Assembly: GCF_001688725.2 (NCBI RefSeq)
Contig: NZ_CP015401.2
Location: 2,294,001-2,358,000, forward strand
Reading direction: 5' to 3'
Length of the DNA: 64,000 nucleotides
Source: Bacteroides caecimuris
GTDB lineage: Bacteria > Bacteroidota > Bacteroidia > Bacteroidales > Bacteroidaceae
The position numbers were made by a program, and so were the translations under genes. The notes under the pieces are model-generated. The model had not been told where the DNA came from and did no database searches. It worked only from the letters and a program-made list of their open reading frames with translations. Shown here one piece after another: positions 8,369 through 18,332 of this stretch. Numbering within the stretch: position 1 is the stretch's first letter; the number at the start of each line of letters is the position of its first letter.

Positions 8369-9838
8369 ATGAAACATGATAATCAAGAAGACATACAGTT
8401 GCGCAATCGTCTAAACGATCTCTGCCAGTTAAGATTATTTCGGAACACAAAAAAAGAATTCGGTGAATATATAGAATATAATCTGACAACCAACAACAGC
8501 ATACAGAGAATAAAACCTTTCACAGCACGATGTCTATATAGAGAACTGGAAAAACAAATCTTACAAGACACTTACAACGAACTGGATATCAATGAAACAT
8601 TGGAGACCTACAAAGAAGCTTCCGAGTTCTATATTCATGAGATCAAGAAAATAAATATCAATCCTGAAACAGACGTTGACCTCCTGTATGCTTACCTCAG
8701 ATATGTCTGTATAAACAATCTGGAATCACCGGAATGCAATGACAAAAAATTAAACAAGCTACTTAATGCAATCAATAAACGCCCGACAGTACAATTGGTC
8801 CCTTTACTGCTTATCATGTTAAAGATACTCCCAACATATAAATCCAAACAAGGAGATGTGAAAGATATCGACGGTGATTTCATAAAACTTCACCACTTCT
8901 TTACAGAATTTGCTCGAAAAGAACCTTCCGTACAGGAAATGCCGGTACTGGAATTTATGAAATATGATTTCACCCGACACAAACAGAAGAACAGAATCAT
9001 GTTAATCTATATGACATATTGTGCAATAAACAACTTTTGCAGTTTGATAAACGCTACAGATTCATATGATTTAGCAATACATATTAATCACAACACGCAA
9101 TTGCCAGACATAGGAGAACATTATTGGTATGACACCGACCATTACAATGACACAACCACTTTTTGGGATTTTGAACAAACAGCCACCGATAATTATTTCT
9201 TATATCAATATAAGTTCAAACTGGACTTACAGGAAATTCATCGCAAAAGATTTGAAATAACACTTTTCAATCAATGGAATACACTCGTTCTATATGCAGC
9301 AAAAAGTTCCTATATGCATATTCTTTTAAAGGAAAAGAAACAAATACAAACAGATAAACAAGCTTGGTATAAATGCGAAATGGACGATACTCAGTCTCCC
9401 CTAAAAATAGAGTTATGCGAATTAGTGGCAGGAAAAGCCATTTTGGATTTCCAATCACTGACCCGACTGACGGATGAGAAAATGACAGAACAAATCAATA
9501 ATTGGAAAGAGAAGTTCAAAATGATTGATATAAAAGAGGATGGTCAGGCAGAGGAGGATTATGAATTTCGGGCAGCTCCGTTTGCTATCACGGAAGAATG
9601 TATCTTCATCAAACAAGAAGCTAAAGAAAATGAAGAAAAGCCCGATTGGTACTACCGCGTCCCCAAAGAGATAAACGAAGGTCTGAAGAAAATCACCATC
9701 AATGATTTCGTGGGCATATTGACCATACAAGAAAAGAAATATATCGGCTTCTCTCCCATCTCTTTATTTCTTGATGTCACGAATGACGAAGCTATAAAAG
9801 AAAGCAAAGTTGAACTGGTAGAACGTATTTTTCTATGA
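8369..9838 (+). CDS. Hypothetical 489-aa protein
   Basis: I do not recognise this protein. The N-terminal 230 residues look all-helical, the C-terminal 120 contain alternating strands with many acidic and lysine residues, and there is no signal peptide or membrane segment. It has its own promoter and is read away from the PLD/HerA operon. Its AT-rich composition matches that operon rather than the core genes to the right, so it may belong to the same acquired block. No catalytic motif is visible. Confidence 0.6.
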   Translation: MKHDNQEDIQLRNRLNDLCQLRLFRNTKKEFGEYIEYNLTTNNSIQRIKPFTARCLYRELEKQILQDTYNELDINETLETYKEASEFYIHEIKKININPETDVDLLYAYLRYVCINNLESPECNDKKLNKLLNAINKRPTVQLVPLLLIMLKILPTYKSKQGDVKDIDGDFIKLHHFFTEFARKEPSVQEMPVLEFMKYDFTRHKQKNRIMLIYMTYCAINNFCSLINATDSYDLAIHINHNTQLPDIGEHYWYDTDHYNDTTTFWDFEQTATDNYFLYQYKFKLDLQEIHRKRFEITLFNQWNTLVLYAAKSSYMHILLKEKKQIQTDKQAWYKCEMDDTQSPLKIELCELVAGKAILDFQSLTRLTDEKMTEQINNWKEKFKMIDIKEDGQAEEDYEFRAAPFAITEECIFIKQEAKENEEKPDWYYRVPKEINEGLKKITINDFVGILTIQEKKYIGFSPISLFLDVTNDEAIKESKVELVERIFL

Positions 9839-9902
9839 CATGCCAACACCCTGTCACAAACCGTCTTTATAGAACTTTTCCTCTCTACTTTTACCGTTTT
9901 CG

Positions 9903-9962
9903 CCGTTGCCCAACGGCGAATTCATGGTTGCCCAACGGCAAATTCACTGTTGGGCAACGGTG
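9903..9962. repeat. Three GTTGCCCAACGG palindromic units
   Basis: Near-palindromes CCGTTGCCCAACGG (9903-9916) and GGTTGCCCAACGGC (from 9925), then an inverted TGTTGGGCAACGG unit (9948-9960), are separated by AATTCA-type spacers about 22 bases apart. Each can fold on itself and units 1 or 2 can pair with unit 3. The repeat sits just after the 489-aa gene and could end its transcript. The remaining sequence to 10243 is AT-rich, with only the map promoter visible. Confidence 0.6.
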
Positions 9963-10205
9963 TTTTCCTCTATTTTCCGACCTTAGTTTCCTGTTTTTCT
10001 CGCTCAAATCCGTAAATAAGACAGTAATCATATCAGGAAATAAATATTACATATTTCAATCTATTAAATCATGAATCACCTGTTCATAAACCTTGAACTA
10101 TTCATATTATACAAATCGTATAACACAAAATCAATAATATCTCATCTTCCCGTAAAGACAGAAAAGTTTTAGAAGCCAGGCAAACATATCTTCCATTTTA
10201 TTCTC

Positions 10206-10213
10206 TACCTTTG
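10206..10213 (+). promoter_or_regulatory. -7 box for map-rmuC
   Basis: TACCTTTG matches the Bacteroidetes -7 consensus TAnnTTTG and lies 31 bases before the map start codon. No convincing -33 box is seen. Confidence 0.5.
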
Positions 10214-10243
10214 CAGAACGATTAAAAAAAACATCCTATAATA

Positions 10244-11098
10244 ATGAAGAACTTTATCAAGGGATTCCGGTTTACCCCCTCCAATTATCCGGCAGCAGTA
10301 GAAGAGAAAATACAGAAATATAGAAAACAAGGATATAAGCTTCCACCACGTAAAGTACTCCGCACCCCCGAACAACTGGAAGGTATCCGTGAAAGTGCCA
10401 AAATCAATACGGCATTGTTGGATTATATCTCGGAAAATATCCGTGAAGGAATGTCTACCGAAGAGATTGACGTAATGGTTTATGACTTCACAACCGGACA
10501 TGGAGCCATCCCTGCCCCACTCAATTACGAAGGATTTCCGAAAAGCGTTTGTACGAGTATCAATGATGTGGTATGTCATGGGATACCCAATAAGAATGAA
10601 ATCCTGAAAAGCGGAGATATTATCAATGTGGATGTATCCACGATTTACAATGGATACTTCTCCGATGCATCCCGCATGTTTATGATTGGCGAGGTAAGTC
10701 CCGAAATGCGCAAACTCGTTCAGGTGACCAAAGAATGTATGGAAATAGGCATTGCCGCCGCACAGCCCTGGAAACAACTGGGCGATGTGGGCGCAGCCAT
10801 CCAGGAGCATGCAGAAAAGAACGGATTCAGCGTTGTCCGTGACCTTTGCGGACACGGTGTGGGGATGAAGTTCCATGAAGAGCCGGATGTAGAACATTTC
10901 GGACGCCGCGGCACAGGAATGATGATTGTACCCGGCATGACTTTTACCATCGAGCCGATGATTAATATGGGAACCTACGAAGTATTTGTAGACGAAGCTG
11001 ACGGATGGACAGTCTGCACCGACGACGGGCTACCCTCAGCCCAATGGGAAAACATGATACTGATTACTGAAACCGGAAACGAAATTCTGACATATTGA
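10244..11098 (+). CDS. map: Type I methionine aminopeptidase
   Basis: This 284-aa enzyme removes the initiator methionine from new proteins in the cytoplasm. All five metal ligands of the family are visible: D130, D141, H204, E237 and E269, with the substrate-side histidine H112 in C-H-G. The N-terminal extension of about 40 residues before the pita-bread fold is longer than in E. coli. Its stop codon overlaps the rmuC start by one base, so the two genes are translationally coupled. Confidence 0.95.
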   Translation: MKNFIKGFRFTPSNYPAAVEEKIQKYRKQGYKLPPRKVLRTPEQLEGIRESAKINTALLDYISENIREGMSTEEIDVMVYDFTTGHGAIPAPLNYEGFPKSVCTSINDVVCHGIPNKNEILKSGDIINVDVSTIYNGYFSDASRMFMIGEVSPEMRKLVQVTKECMEIGIAAAQPWKQLGDVGAAIQEHAEKNGFSVVRDLCGHGVGMKFHEEPDVEHFGRRGTGMMIVPGMTFTIEPMINMGTYEVFVDEADGWTVCTDDGLPSAQWENMILITETGNEILTY

Positions 11099-12336
11099 TG
11101 GAACTGATTCTACTTATTATAATTGCCATATTAGTGACAGTCCTGCTGGTATTATCACTGACAAAAGGCAACAACCAAACTCAAGCGGAACAATTACAGA
11201 TAGCTTTGCGCCAACAAATGCAGGAGAACCGGGAAGAACTGAACCGCAGCATCCGGGAACTTCGCATGGAGATGGCGCAAACGCTCAACCAGAATATGCA
11301 GCAACTCCAGGATGTCCTGCACAAGAACATGATGACCAACGGAGAGTTGCAACGCCAGAAATTCGACACAATGGCGCGCCAGCAGGAAGTTCTGATTAAA
11401 TCGACCGAGAAACGTCTGGACGACATGCGCCTGATGGTAGAAGAAAAGTTGCAAAAGACACTGAACGAACGAATCGGCCAGTCGTTTGAAATCGTCCGTT
11501 CGCAGCTCGAAAATGTACAAAAGGGACTCGGAGAAATGAAATCCCTGGCACAGGATGTCGGCGGACTGAAAAAAGTATTGAGCAACGTAAAAATGCGGGG
11601 AACATTCGGTGAAGTACAACTCGGAGCATTACTCGAACAAATGATGAGCCCTGAACAGTATGACGCAAACGTCAAGACGAAAAAGAGCGGAACCGAATTC
11701 GTCGAATTTGCCATCAAACTTCCGGGAAAGGACGATGCCAACAGCACCGTTTACCTTCCGATTGACGCTAAATTTCCGAAAGACATATACGAGCAATATT
11801 ACGATGCTTTCGAAGCAGGAGATGCCGCGTTGATGGAATCATCCGGCAGGCAGTTGGAAAGCACGATTAAAAAGATGGCCAAGGATATTCACGATAAATA
11901 TGTGGATCCCCCGTTTACTACCGATTTCGCCATCATGTTCTTACCTTTCGAAAGCATTTACGCTGAGGTAATCCGAAGAACAAGTCTTGTAGAGACGCTT
12001 CAGAAAGAATATAAGATCGTAGTGACCGGACCGACGACACTAGGAGCTATCTTGAACAGCCTTCAAATGGGATTCCGCACACTAGCCATCCAAAAGCGTA
12101 CCGGCGAAGTTTGGACTGTATTAGGAGCCGTCAAAACGGAATTCGGCAAGTTCGGCGGATTGCTTGAGAAAGTACAGAAGAACCTGCAAAGTGCCGGCGA
12201 CCAACTGGAAGAAGTAATGGGAAAACGGACACGCGCCATCGAACGGAAACTGCGGCAAGTAGAGCAGTTACCACATGAAGAAAGTCGGAAGATTCTGCCG
12301 ATTGACGGAATAGATGATGAACTTACAGACGAATAG
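11098..12336 (+). CDS. rmuC: DNA recombination protein RmuC
   Basis: RmuC-family proteins limit inversions at short inverted repeats and are thought to contain a restriction-endonuclease-like fold. This 412-aa copy has an N-terminal membrane anchor (residues 2-22), a long coiled coil (about 30-130), and the conserved core with G-T-F-G-E-V-Q-L and L-P-I-D-A-K-F-P, where D and K fit the nuclease-like site. The ATG at 11098 overlaps the map stop; a TTG one codon earlier is unlikely to be the start. Its stop codon abuts the stop of the convergent nhaA. Confidence 0.93.
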   Translation: MELILLIIIAILVTVLLVLSLTKGNNQTQAEQLQIALRQQMQENREELNRSIRELRMEMAQTLNQNMQQLQDVLHKNMMTNGELQRQKFDTMARQQEVLIKSTEKRLDDMRLMVEEKLQKTLNERIGQSFEIVRSQLENVQKGLGEMKSLAQDVGGLKKVLSNVKMRGTFGEVQLGALLEQMMSPEQYDANVKTKKSGTEFVEFAIKLPGKDDANSTVYLPIDAKFPKDIYEQYYDAFEAGDAALMESSGRQLESTIKKMAKDIHDKYVDPPFTTDFAIMFLPFESIYAEVIRRTSLVETLQKEYKIVVTGPTTLGAILNSLQMGFRTLAIQKRTGEVWTVLGAVKTEFGKFGGLLEKVQKNLQSAGDQLEEVMGKRTRAIERKLRQVEQLPHEESRKILPIDGIDDELTDE

Positions 12337-13656
12337 TCAACGCCCCTGCCCCTTTGCAAGCACCACCCGAAGCACCATATACCCCAATAATCCAGAAAGT
12401 ATGGAACCCGACAACACTCCAAACTTAGCCTGGTTCAACAAGACCGGATAATCAGTTCCGAAAGAAAGGTTGGCAATGAAAAGCGATACGGTAAAACCGA
12501 TGCCACCCAACAATGCAACTCCGGTAAGATTCATCCAGTTCATTCCCAATGGTCTGGGAGTCAGTCCTGTTCTGATAGCCAACCAGGTGAACGAATAAAT
12601 ACCGATGAATTTGCCAAACAGCAAACCGGCTGCCACCGCAATACCCACGTTGCCGACCAACTCGCCGCCCCCGCTAAACACAACACCAGCATTGACAAAA
12701 GCAAAAAGCGGAAGAATCAGGTAATTGACCGCCCCATGCAGATTGTCTTCCAATGATTGCAACGGACTAATCACACGGTCGGAAGCCGACTCCACCTCTT
12801 TCAGTCTGGCAATCTGCTCATTAGTCAACACAATACTTCCCGACTCCATTGTCGGGAAGCCGGCTATTATACGGCGGATATCTTCAATATACTTCCCTAC
12901 GTTCAAACGAGGCTTTGCGGGAATAACAAAAGCCAAGATAACCCCGGAGATCGTACTATGAATACCCGATTGCAAAAATAAATACCAGATAACGACCCCA
13001 ATCACTAAAAAGAAAATCTTATTTGTTGCCCCCCATTTTCCGATAAAATAAAGAAAAGCATAAAGCAACGCAGCCACCAGAAGATAACCGTAAGAGACAT
13101 GTGAACTATAAAAAATGGCAATCACCAGAATACCGCCAATATCATCGACAACCGCAAAAGCCGTCAGAAAAATTTTCAGGCTCAGCGGAACGCGATTCCC
13201 CAGCAAACTCAACACACCCAATGAAAAAGCAATATCCGTTGCCATCGGGATGGCGGACCCTTGTCCGCCGACACTGCCCGGCGGGCAAATCAGCATATAT
13301 ATAATTACAGGAACCAGCATGCCACCACAAGCAGCGATAAAAGGCAACGCCGCCTTGCGGAAAAAAGAAAGCTCGCCCACCAGCAATTCCCGCTTGATTT
13401 CCAGCCCCACCAGCAAAAAGAAAATCGTCATCAAGCCATCATTGATAAACTCAATCATCCGTAGATTCTCCCCACCGTGCGAAAGTAAATTAAAACTACC
13501 AATCTGCAAATGAAGTTCATGCGATAAGAACGCCTGATACACCGGAGCCACAGAAGAGTTCGCAATGACGGCTGCCGAAATAGCAGCCAGAAACAGAAGA
13601 ATACTCGCTGTGATATTCATGGATGAGAAATTCCGCATAGTCCGCAAAATAGTCAT
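12337..13656 (-). CDS. nhaA: Na+/H+ antiporter NhaA
   Basis: This 439-aa inner-membrane protein exchanges Na+ for protons and maintains sodium and pH balance. It has about 12 hydrophobic spans, and the hallmark V-V-D-D-I-G-G segment with the paired aspartates that bind ions is present near residues 166-172. A hydrophilic loop near 255-295 (after the V-I-P-A-K-P segment) separates the two halves. It is convergent with rmuC, with no base between the two stop codons. Confidence 0.95.
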   Translation of the reverse strand: MTILRTMRNFSSMNITASILLFLAAISAAVIANSSVAPVYQAFLSHELHLQIGSFNLLSHGGENLRMIEFINDGLMTIFFLLVGLEIKRELLVGELSFFRKAALPFIAACGGMLVPVIIYMLICPPGSVGGQGSAIPMATDIAFSLGVLSLLGNRVPLSLKIFLTAFAVVDDIGGILVIAIFYSSHVSYGYLLVAALLYAFLYFIGKWGATNKIFFLVIGVVIWYLFLQSGIHSTISGVILAFVIPAKPRLNVGKYIEDIRRIIAGFPTMESGSIVLTNEQIARLKEVESASDRVISPLQSLEDNLHGAVNYLILPLFAFVNAGVVFSGGGELVGNVGIAVAAGLLFGKFIGIYSFTWLAIRTGLTPRPLGMNWMNLTGVALLGGIGFTVSLFIANLSFGTDYPVLLNQAKFGVLSGSILSGLLGYMVLRVVLAKGQGR

Positions 13657-13771
13657 AACGAAATGTATTTATAATATTAGATTCGCAATATACGGATTTT
13701 TTCCAATCAAAAAGCAACCGCAAGTCAATTTGTTCAGAAAATACTCTGAAAAACTGCTTGCGGCAATATTC

Positions 13772-15553
13772 TTAATCCAGTTTCAGTACAGCAAGGAAGG
13801 CTTTCTGAGGCACTTCCACGTTACCGATTTGTTTCATTCGTTTTTTACCTCTTTTCTGCTTTTCAAGCAGTTTACGCTTACGGCTCACGTCACCCCCGTA
13901 ACACTTCGCAGTCACATCCTTACGGACTGCCTTAATGGTTTCGCGAGCGATAATTTTGGCACCGATAGCTGCCTGAATGGCAATTTCAAACTGCTGGCGA
14001 GGAATAAGTTCCTTCAACTTCTCACACATCCTCCTGCCCATATCATACGCATTGTCGATATGCGTCAATGTAGAAAGCGCATCCACAGGCTCACCGTTCA
14101 GCAAAATATCAAGTTTCACCAGTTTGGAAGTACGGAAGCCGTTGGGCTGATAGTCGAACGAAGCATAACCTTTGGAGATACTCTTCAGTTTATCATAAAA
14201 GTCGATGACAATCTCTCCCAAAGGCATATTATAATAGATCTCCACCCGATTGCCGGAGATGTACTCCTGCTTGAGAAGCTCGCCGCGCTTGCCCAGGCAA
14301 AGCGTCATGATAGGTCCTATGTAATCGGTCGTAGTGATGATAGACGCCTTGATATACGGTTCTTCAATATGATCTATTAATGTAGGATCGGGCATACCTC
14401 CGGGGTTATGCACCTCCTTCATATTGCCTTGCTTGTCATATATGTTGTACGATACATTGGGCACGGTGGTAATCACGTTCATGTCAAACTCGCGGTCCAA
14501 CCGTTCCTGTACAATCTCCATATGGAGCAATCCCAGGAATCCGCAACGGAAACCGAAACCCAGTGCCAGCGAAGATTCCGGCTGGAAAGTCAAAGATGCG
14601 TCATTCAACTGCAACTTCTCCAGAGACGCACGCAGGTCTTCAAAGTCCTCCGCCTCAATCGGATAAACTCCGGCAAACACCATCGGCTTCACTTCCTCAA
14701 AACCGGCAATAGCCTTGTCGCACGGACGGGCGATATGCGTAATGGTATCTCCCACCTTCACCTCTTTGGAAGTCTTGATACCCGAAATAATATATCCTAC
14801 ATCTCCCGTACGAAGCTCGTTGCGGGGAACCATATCCATTTTAAGCACCCCCACCTCATCGGCGTCATACTCTTTTCCCGTATTGAAGAATTTCACCTTA
14901 TCACCCTTGCGTATTATACCGTTCTCAATCTTGAAATAGGCTATAATTCCACGGAAAGAGTTGAACACAGAGTCGAAAATCAACGCTTGCAACGGGGCAT
15001 CCTCGTCTCCTTCCGGATGAGGAATCCGTTCAATCACAGCTGCCAATATCTCTTCCACTCCCATCCCCGTCTTGCCGGACGCACGAATTACTTCCTCCCG
15101 TTTGCAGCCCAACAATTCAACAATCTCATCTTCCACTTCTTCGGGATTGGCACTCGCCATGTCACATTTATTAATCACCGGAATAATCTCAAGGTCATGC
15201 TCAATGGCCATATACAGATTTGAAATCGTCTGCGCCTGCACTCCTTGTGAAGCATCAACAATCAGCAACGCACCTTCACATGCAGCAATAGAACGCGATA
15301 CCTCATACGAAAAGTCCACATGTCCCGGAGTGTCAATCAAGTTAAGGATATACTTCTCCCCTTGATAAGTATATTCCATCTGGATAGCATGGCTCTTAAT
15401 AGTGATCCCCCTTTCTTTCTCCAGATCCATATTATCAAGCATCTGCCCGGAAGTCACCTGAATGGTATGTGTAAACTCCAACAAACGGTCAGCCAAAGTC
15501 GACTTACCGTGATCAATATGAGCAATAATGCAAAAGTTGCGTATATTCTTCAT
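13772..15553 (-). CDS. lepA: Elongation factor 4 (LepA)
   Basis: This 593-aa ribosome-associated GTPase acts on stalled or mistranslocated ribosomes. The G1 motif A-H-I-D-H-G-K-S is at residues 11-18, D-T-P-G-H marks G3 and N-K-C-D marks G4. The characteristic LepA C-terminal domain ends with the conserved basic segment K-R-G-K-K-R-M-K. Length is normal for the family. It has its own promoter and is not tightly linked to its neighbours. Confidence 0.97.
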   Translation of the reverse strand: MKNIRNFCIIAHIDHGKSTLADRLLEFTHTIQVTSGQMLDNMDLEKERGITIKSHAIQMEYTYQGEKYILNLIDTPGHVDFSYEVSRSIAACEGALLIVDASQGVQAQTISNLYMAIEHDLEIIPVINKCDMASANPEEVEDEIVELLGCKREEVIRASGKTGMGVEEILAAVIERIPHPEGDEDAPLQALIFDSVFNSFRGIIAYFKIENGIIRKGDKVKFFNTGKEYDADEVGVLKMDMVPRNELRTGDVGYIISGIKTSKEVKVGDTITHIARPCDKAIAGFEEVKPMVFAGVYPIEAEDFEDLRASLEKLQLNDASLTFQPESSLALGFGFRCGFLGLLHMEIVQERLDREFDMNVITTVPNVSYNIYDKQGNMKEVHNPGGMPDPTLIDHIEEPYIKASIITTTDYIGPIMTLCLGKRGELLKQEYISGNRVEIYYNMPLGEIVIDFYDKLKSISKGYASFDYQPNGFRTSKLVKLDILLNGEPVDALSTLTHIDNAYDMGRRMCEKLKELIPRQQFEIAIQAAIGAKIIARETIKAVRKDVTAKCYGGDVSRKRKLLEKQKRGKKRMKQIGNVEVPQKAFLAVLKLD

Positions 15554-15586
15554 TCTGAATTCTTATTATTTTATCTTTTTGGTGTG

Positions 15587-15594
15587 CAAAGATA
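15587..15594 (-). promoter_or_regulatory. -7 box for lepA
   Basis: TATCTTTG on the minus strand matches the Bacteroidetes -7 consensus and lies 34 bases before the lepA start. Confidence 0.55.
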
Positions 15595-15610
15595 CGTAAA
15601 TGACGGAATA

Positions 15611-15658
15611 AAAAAAATGCGTTGATAACATTATGATCATGTACCAACGCATTTTTTT
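15611..15658. terminator. Bidirectional hairpin terminator
   Basis: ATGCGTTG (15617-15624) pairs with CAACGCAT (15645-15652). The stem is flanked by an A run on the left and a T run on the right, so it can end transcription in both directions. It follows the small winged-helix gene. Confidence 0.75.
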
Positions 15659-15680
15659 ATTGCTTAAGTGAGTTACTCGC

Positions 15681-15881
15681 TTAGATCAATTTGATGAAGA
15701 GTTCACCTTCAACTTCTTCCACAGAGATTTTGTCTTCTCTCAATAACCAGCCAAGGCCGAGAAACAGATCTTTGTCAACCAATTTAGTCGCTTTTTTAAG
15801 CTGCTTGGCAGTCATTCCTTCTGTTTCATTCAGTGTATTCCAGATAGTACCTGCAATTACACCAGCTTTTTCTTTCAACAT
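15681..15881 (-). CDS. Winged helix-turn-helix protein, DUF2582 family
   Basis: The 66-aa product is a single winged helix: helix 1 with A-G-x-I-W-x-x-L, a T-A-K-Q-L-K-K-A recognition region, the W-L-L-R-E-D-K-I segment and a short wing ending F-I-K-L-I. This small family is common in Bacteroidetes and probably binds nucleic acid, but its role is not established. It has its own promoter and terminator. Confidence 0.85.
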   Translation of the reverse strand: MLKEKAGVIAGTIWNTLNETEGMTAKQLKKATKLVDKDLFLGLGWLLREDKISVEEVEGELFIKLI

Positions 15882-15954
15882 TTGCTTTGCAATTTTAGTT
15901 AGACATGCTTAAAATCCTTCCAGCCATAAAGACTTTCAGATTTTATTTCGGAGA

Positions 15955-15962
15955 CAAAGATA
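15955..15962 (-). promoter_or_regulatory. -7 box for the winged-helix gene
   Basis: TATCTTTG on the minus strand lies about 74 bases before the start codon of the 66-aa gene. Confidence 0.5.
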
Positions 15963-16036
15963 GCTATTTTTATGTTATATAACATTTTATTGAGTACTTT
16001 TTTACCGTTTTTGTAATAAAAAAGCATTTTAAGAGC

Positions 16037-16495
16037 TCATTTTAGATGCTTTTCGAGATATTCAGACCAAATTCTTGCTGCTTCTTCAACCATTTTTGCA
16101 CAAGGGCGCTTGCTATAATATTGAACTGTACGCTCTTCCGGAATGGTGGAAACCGGCTCTTTTTTCTTTAACCCCAACAATTCACCACAAATCAGCGAGC
16201 CGTTACGCTTCTTAAATTCAGTTGCCAATTCTTGCACTACCGCATAATTGGCAGCTTTTCCTTCCCGGTCTGTCGCTTCCGTAGCACCGGTTTCTAAGCC
16301 TGCCAGTAAGAACATGCCGCAGGCAGCTCCACACGTTTCACGCATCCGTCCGATGCCTCCGCCAAAAGAAGCACTCATACGCAATGCCTGTTCCTGTGTA
16401 AATCCATACATGTCCGCAAAAGCCGCTACCACCGACTGTGAGCAGTTATATCCACTCTTAAAAAACTCCACTGCTTTCTGTATTCTATCTTCCAT
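16037..16495 (-). CDS. C-GCAxxG-C-C family redox protein
   Basis: This 152-aa protein has the spaced cysteines of the C-GCAxxG-C-C family: C18 in Y-N-C-S-Q-S, C55-G-A-A-C-G near the glycine-rich stretch, and further cysteines near residues 103 and 136. The family is thought to be redox-active or metal-binding; the substrate is unknown. It is read divergently from yjbQ from overlapping promoters. Confidence 0.82.
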   Translation of the reverse strand: MEDRIQKAVEFFKSGYNCSQSVVAAFADMYGFTQEQALRMSASFGGGIGRMRETCGAACGMFLLAGLETGATEATDREGKAANYAVVQELATEFKKRNGSLICGELLGLKKKEPVSTIPEERTVQYYSKRPCAKMVEEAARIWSEYLEKHLK

Positions 16496-16514
16496 AAACT
16501 TTTTGCATTTTTAT

Positions 16515-16544
16515 TTTGTACAAAAGTATAAAAAAGTATCTTTG
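16515..16544 (+). promoter_or_regulatory. Promoter for yjbQ, overlapping a divergent -7 box
   Basis: TTTG at 16515-16518 and TATCTTTG at 16537-16544 are 18 bases apart and face yjbQ. On the minus strand TACTTTTG at 16528-16521 is a -7 box for the C-GCAxxG-C-C gene. The two promoters overlap, so RNA polymerase may not be able to use both at once. Confidence 0.6.
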
Positions 16545-16594
16545 TATCAGATAGGGCGTAAAGATTAAAATCAAAAAAAAGAAAATATAAACAG

Positions 16595-17002
16595 ATGGCT
16601 ACAACATTTGATATCCAACTACCTCATTATTCGCGCGGATTTCATCTAATCACGCGCGATATTGTCTCACAGCTACCCGCACTTCCTGAAAGCGGTCTGC
16701 TGGTAGTCTTTATCAAACACACTTCTGCCGGACTAACCATCAACGAAAATGCAGACCCAGACGTACGGCATGACTTTCAGACGTTTTTTAATAAACTCGT
16801 TCCCGACGGTACTCCCTACTTCCTCCATACCCTTGAAGGTCCTGACGATATGAGTGCCCATATAAAAGCCTCCCTGATAGGAAGCTCGGTCACCATACCC
16901 ATCAAGAACCATCGTTTAAATCTAGGCACATGGCAAGGCGTCTACCTCTGCGAGTTTCGCGACGGAGGAGACACCCGCAAATTGAGTATTACCATTCTAT
17001 AA
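16595..17002 (+). CDS. yjbQ: YjbQ/UPF0047 family protein
   Basis: This 135-aa protein belongs to the YjbQ family, reported to have weak thiamine-phosphate synthase activity. Family hallmarks are present: H-T-S-A-G-L-T-I-N-E-N-A-D near residues 49-61, H-x-K near 89-91, and the C-terminal W-Q-G-V-Y-L-C-E-F-R-D. The true cellular role remains uncertain. It is a single-gene transcript from a strong promoter. Confidence 0.9.
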   Translation: MATTFDIQLPHYSRGFHLITRDIVSQLPALPESGLLVVFIKHTSAGLTINENADPDVRHDFQTFFNKLVPDGTPYFLHTLEGPDDMSAHIKASLIGSSVTIPIKNHRLNLGTWQGVYLCEFRDGGDTRKLSITIL

Positions 17003-17054
17003 TATTTCCAGAACCATCGGACAAAGCGTACGGAAAAATAAGTTCATGTTCATT

Positions 17055-18308
17055 TCATGAAAACAAAAGCATAATGTTTAGTACCGAAACAATAATGGCA
17101 ATCGAATACAATACAAACGTACTCCAACGGCTATTGACATAATCGCCCATCACCTTTCGGGAAGACGTCAGTCCTACTTGTAAGAACACGGTAAAAGGCA
17201 ATTGGATACTAAGTATCATCTGCGAAATAATCAATCCTTTAAAGGGATCTCCAATAAAGAAAATCAGCAATAAGGCAATTCCTAAAGACAAGAGGACTCC
17301 CAGCTGTGAGTGACTGTCTTTGATATGATAAGATTCGCCAAAAATCCCTGCAAAGATAGAACCTGCCGCCATTCCACTCGTAATGGTTGACGAAATGCCC
17401 GCCATCAGCAATGCCAGTGCAAATACGATTGCTGCATTACTTCCCAATAAAGGTTCGAGTAGAGACTTAGCCTGCTGCAGTTCCTCTACCTGAATACCGC
17501 TTTTAAAAAAAGTGGCTGCCGCCAGCAGAATCATGGCACTGTTAATCGCCCAACCGACAATCATTGAGAAAAGAGTGTCAAACAACTCATATTTCAATAC
17601 TTTCTTAATAGAAGCATCATCTTTCTTATTGTACTCGTGACTCTGTATCACCTCCGAATGAAGAAACAGATTATGAGGCATCACTACCGCTCCCAACACA
17701 CTCATGATAATCAGCATACTGCCTTTCGGAAAAGAAGGAGTCACCCACCCTGCCGTTGCAGCGGACCAATCTATTTCCACCAGAAACAATTCATAAATAA
17801 ATGAAAGCCCGATAACAGAAACGAATGCAATGATGGAACGTTCTATCTTTTTATACGAATTAGTGAAAAGCATGATGGAGACAAAAAGCGTAGTCAGCAC
17901 AGCTCCCCATATAATAGGAATATCCAATAACATTTCCAACGCGATGGCACCTCCCAGAATTTCCGCCAAGGAAGTAGAGATCGACGCTAATACTGCTGTG
18001 CCAAGAATAGGTCGTGACACCCATTTAGGAGTGTACTTAGTGGCCGCCTCCGAAAGGCAAAGTCCGGTAACGATTCCCAAGTGAGCAACATTGTGCTGAA
18101 GGACAATCAACATGATGGTAGACAAGGTAACCACCCAAAGCAAGGAATAGCCGAATTCGGAACCGGCGGCGAAATTAGAAGCCCAGTTTCCCGGATCAAT
18201 AAATCCTACAGTAACCAGTAGCCCCGGACCAATATATTTAAAAACATCCAGTCCACCCAGATAGCGTTTATGATCTTTCCGTTTTAAGTCTTGAAAAATA
18301 CCCTTCAT
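17055..18308 (-). CDS. mntH: Nramp-family divalent metal transporter
   Basis: This inner-membrane transporter imports Mn2+ or Fe2+ with protons. It has about 11 spans. The metal-site motifs are D-P-G-N in the first helix and M-P-H-N-L-F-L-H-S in the sixth, where the methionine favours transition metals over calcium. An upstream TTG at 18335 could add 9 residues, but it lies inside the -7 promoter box, so the ATG at 18308 is chosen, giving 417 aa. Confidence 0.93.
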   Translation of the reverse strand: MKGIFQDLKRKDHKRYLGGLDVFKYIGPGLLVTVGFIDPGNWASNFAAGSEFGYSLLWVVTLSTIMLIVLQHNVAHLGIVTGLCLSEAATKYTPKWVSRPILGTAVLASISTSLAEILGGAIALEMLLDIPIIWGAVLTTLFVSIMLFTNSYKKIERSIIAFVSVIGLSFIYELFLVEIDWSAATAGWVTPSFPKGSMLIIMSVLGAVVMPHNLFLHSEVIQSHEYNKKDDASIKKVLKYELFDTLFSMIVGWAINSAMILLAAATFFKSGIQVEELQQAKSLLEPLLGSNAAIVFALALLMAGISSTITSGMAAGSIFAGIFGESYHIKDSHSQLGVLLSLGIALLLIFFIGDPFKGLIISQMILSIQLPFTVFLQVGLTSSRKVMGDYVNSRWSTFVLYSIAIIVSVLNIMLLFS

Positions 18309-18332
18309 TTTTGCATAATAGTTTATCCAGTA

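Noticed and set aside
23..9838. Integrative element or prophage carrying the first operon
   Set aside because: No integrase, tRNA gene, attachment repeats or structural phage genes are visible in the window; the AT-rich composition alone does not prove it.
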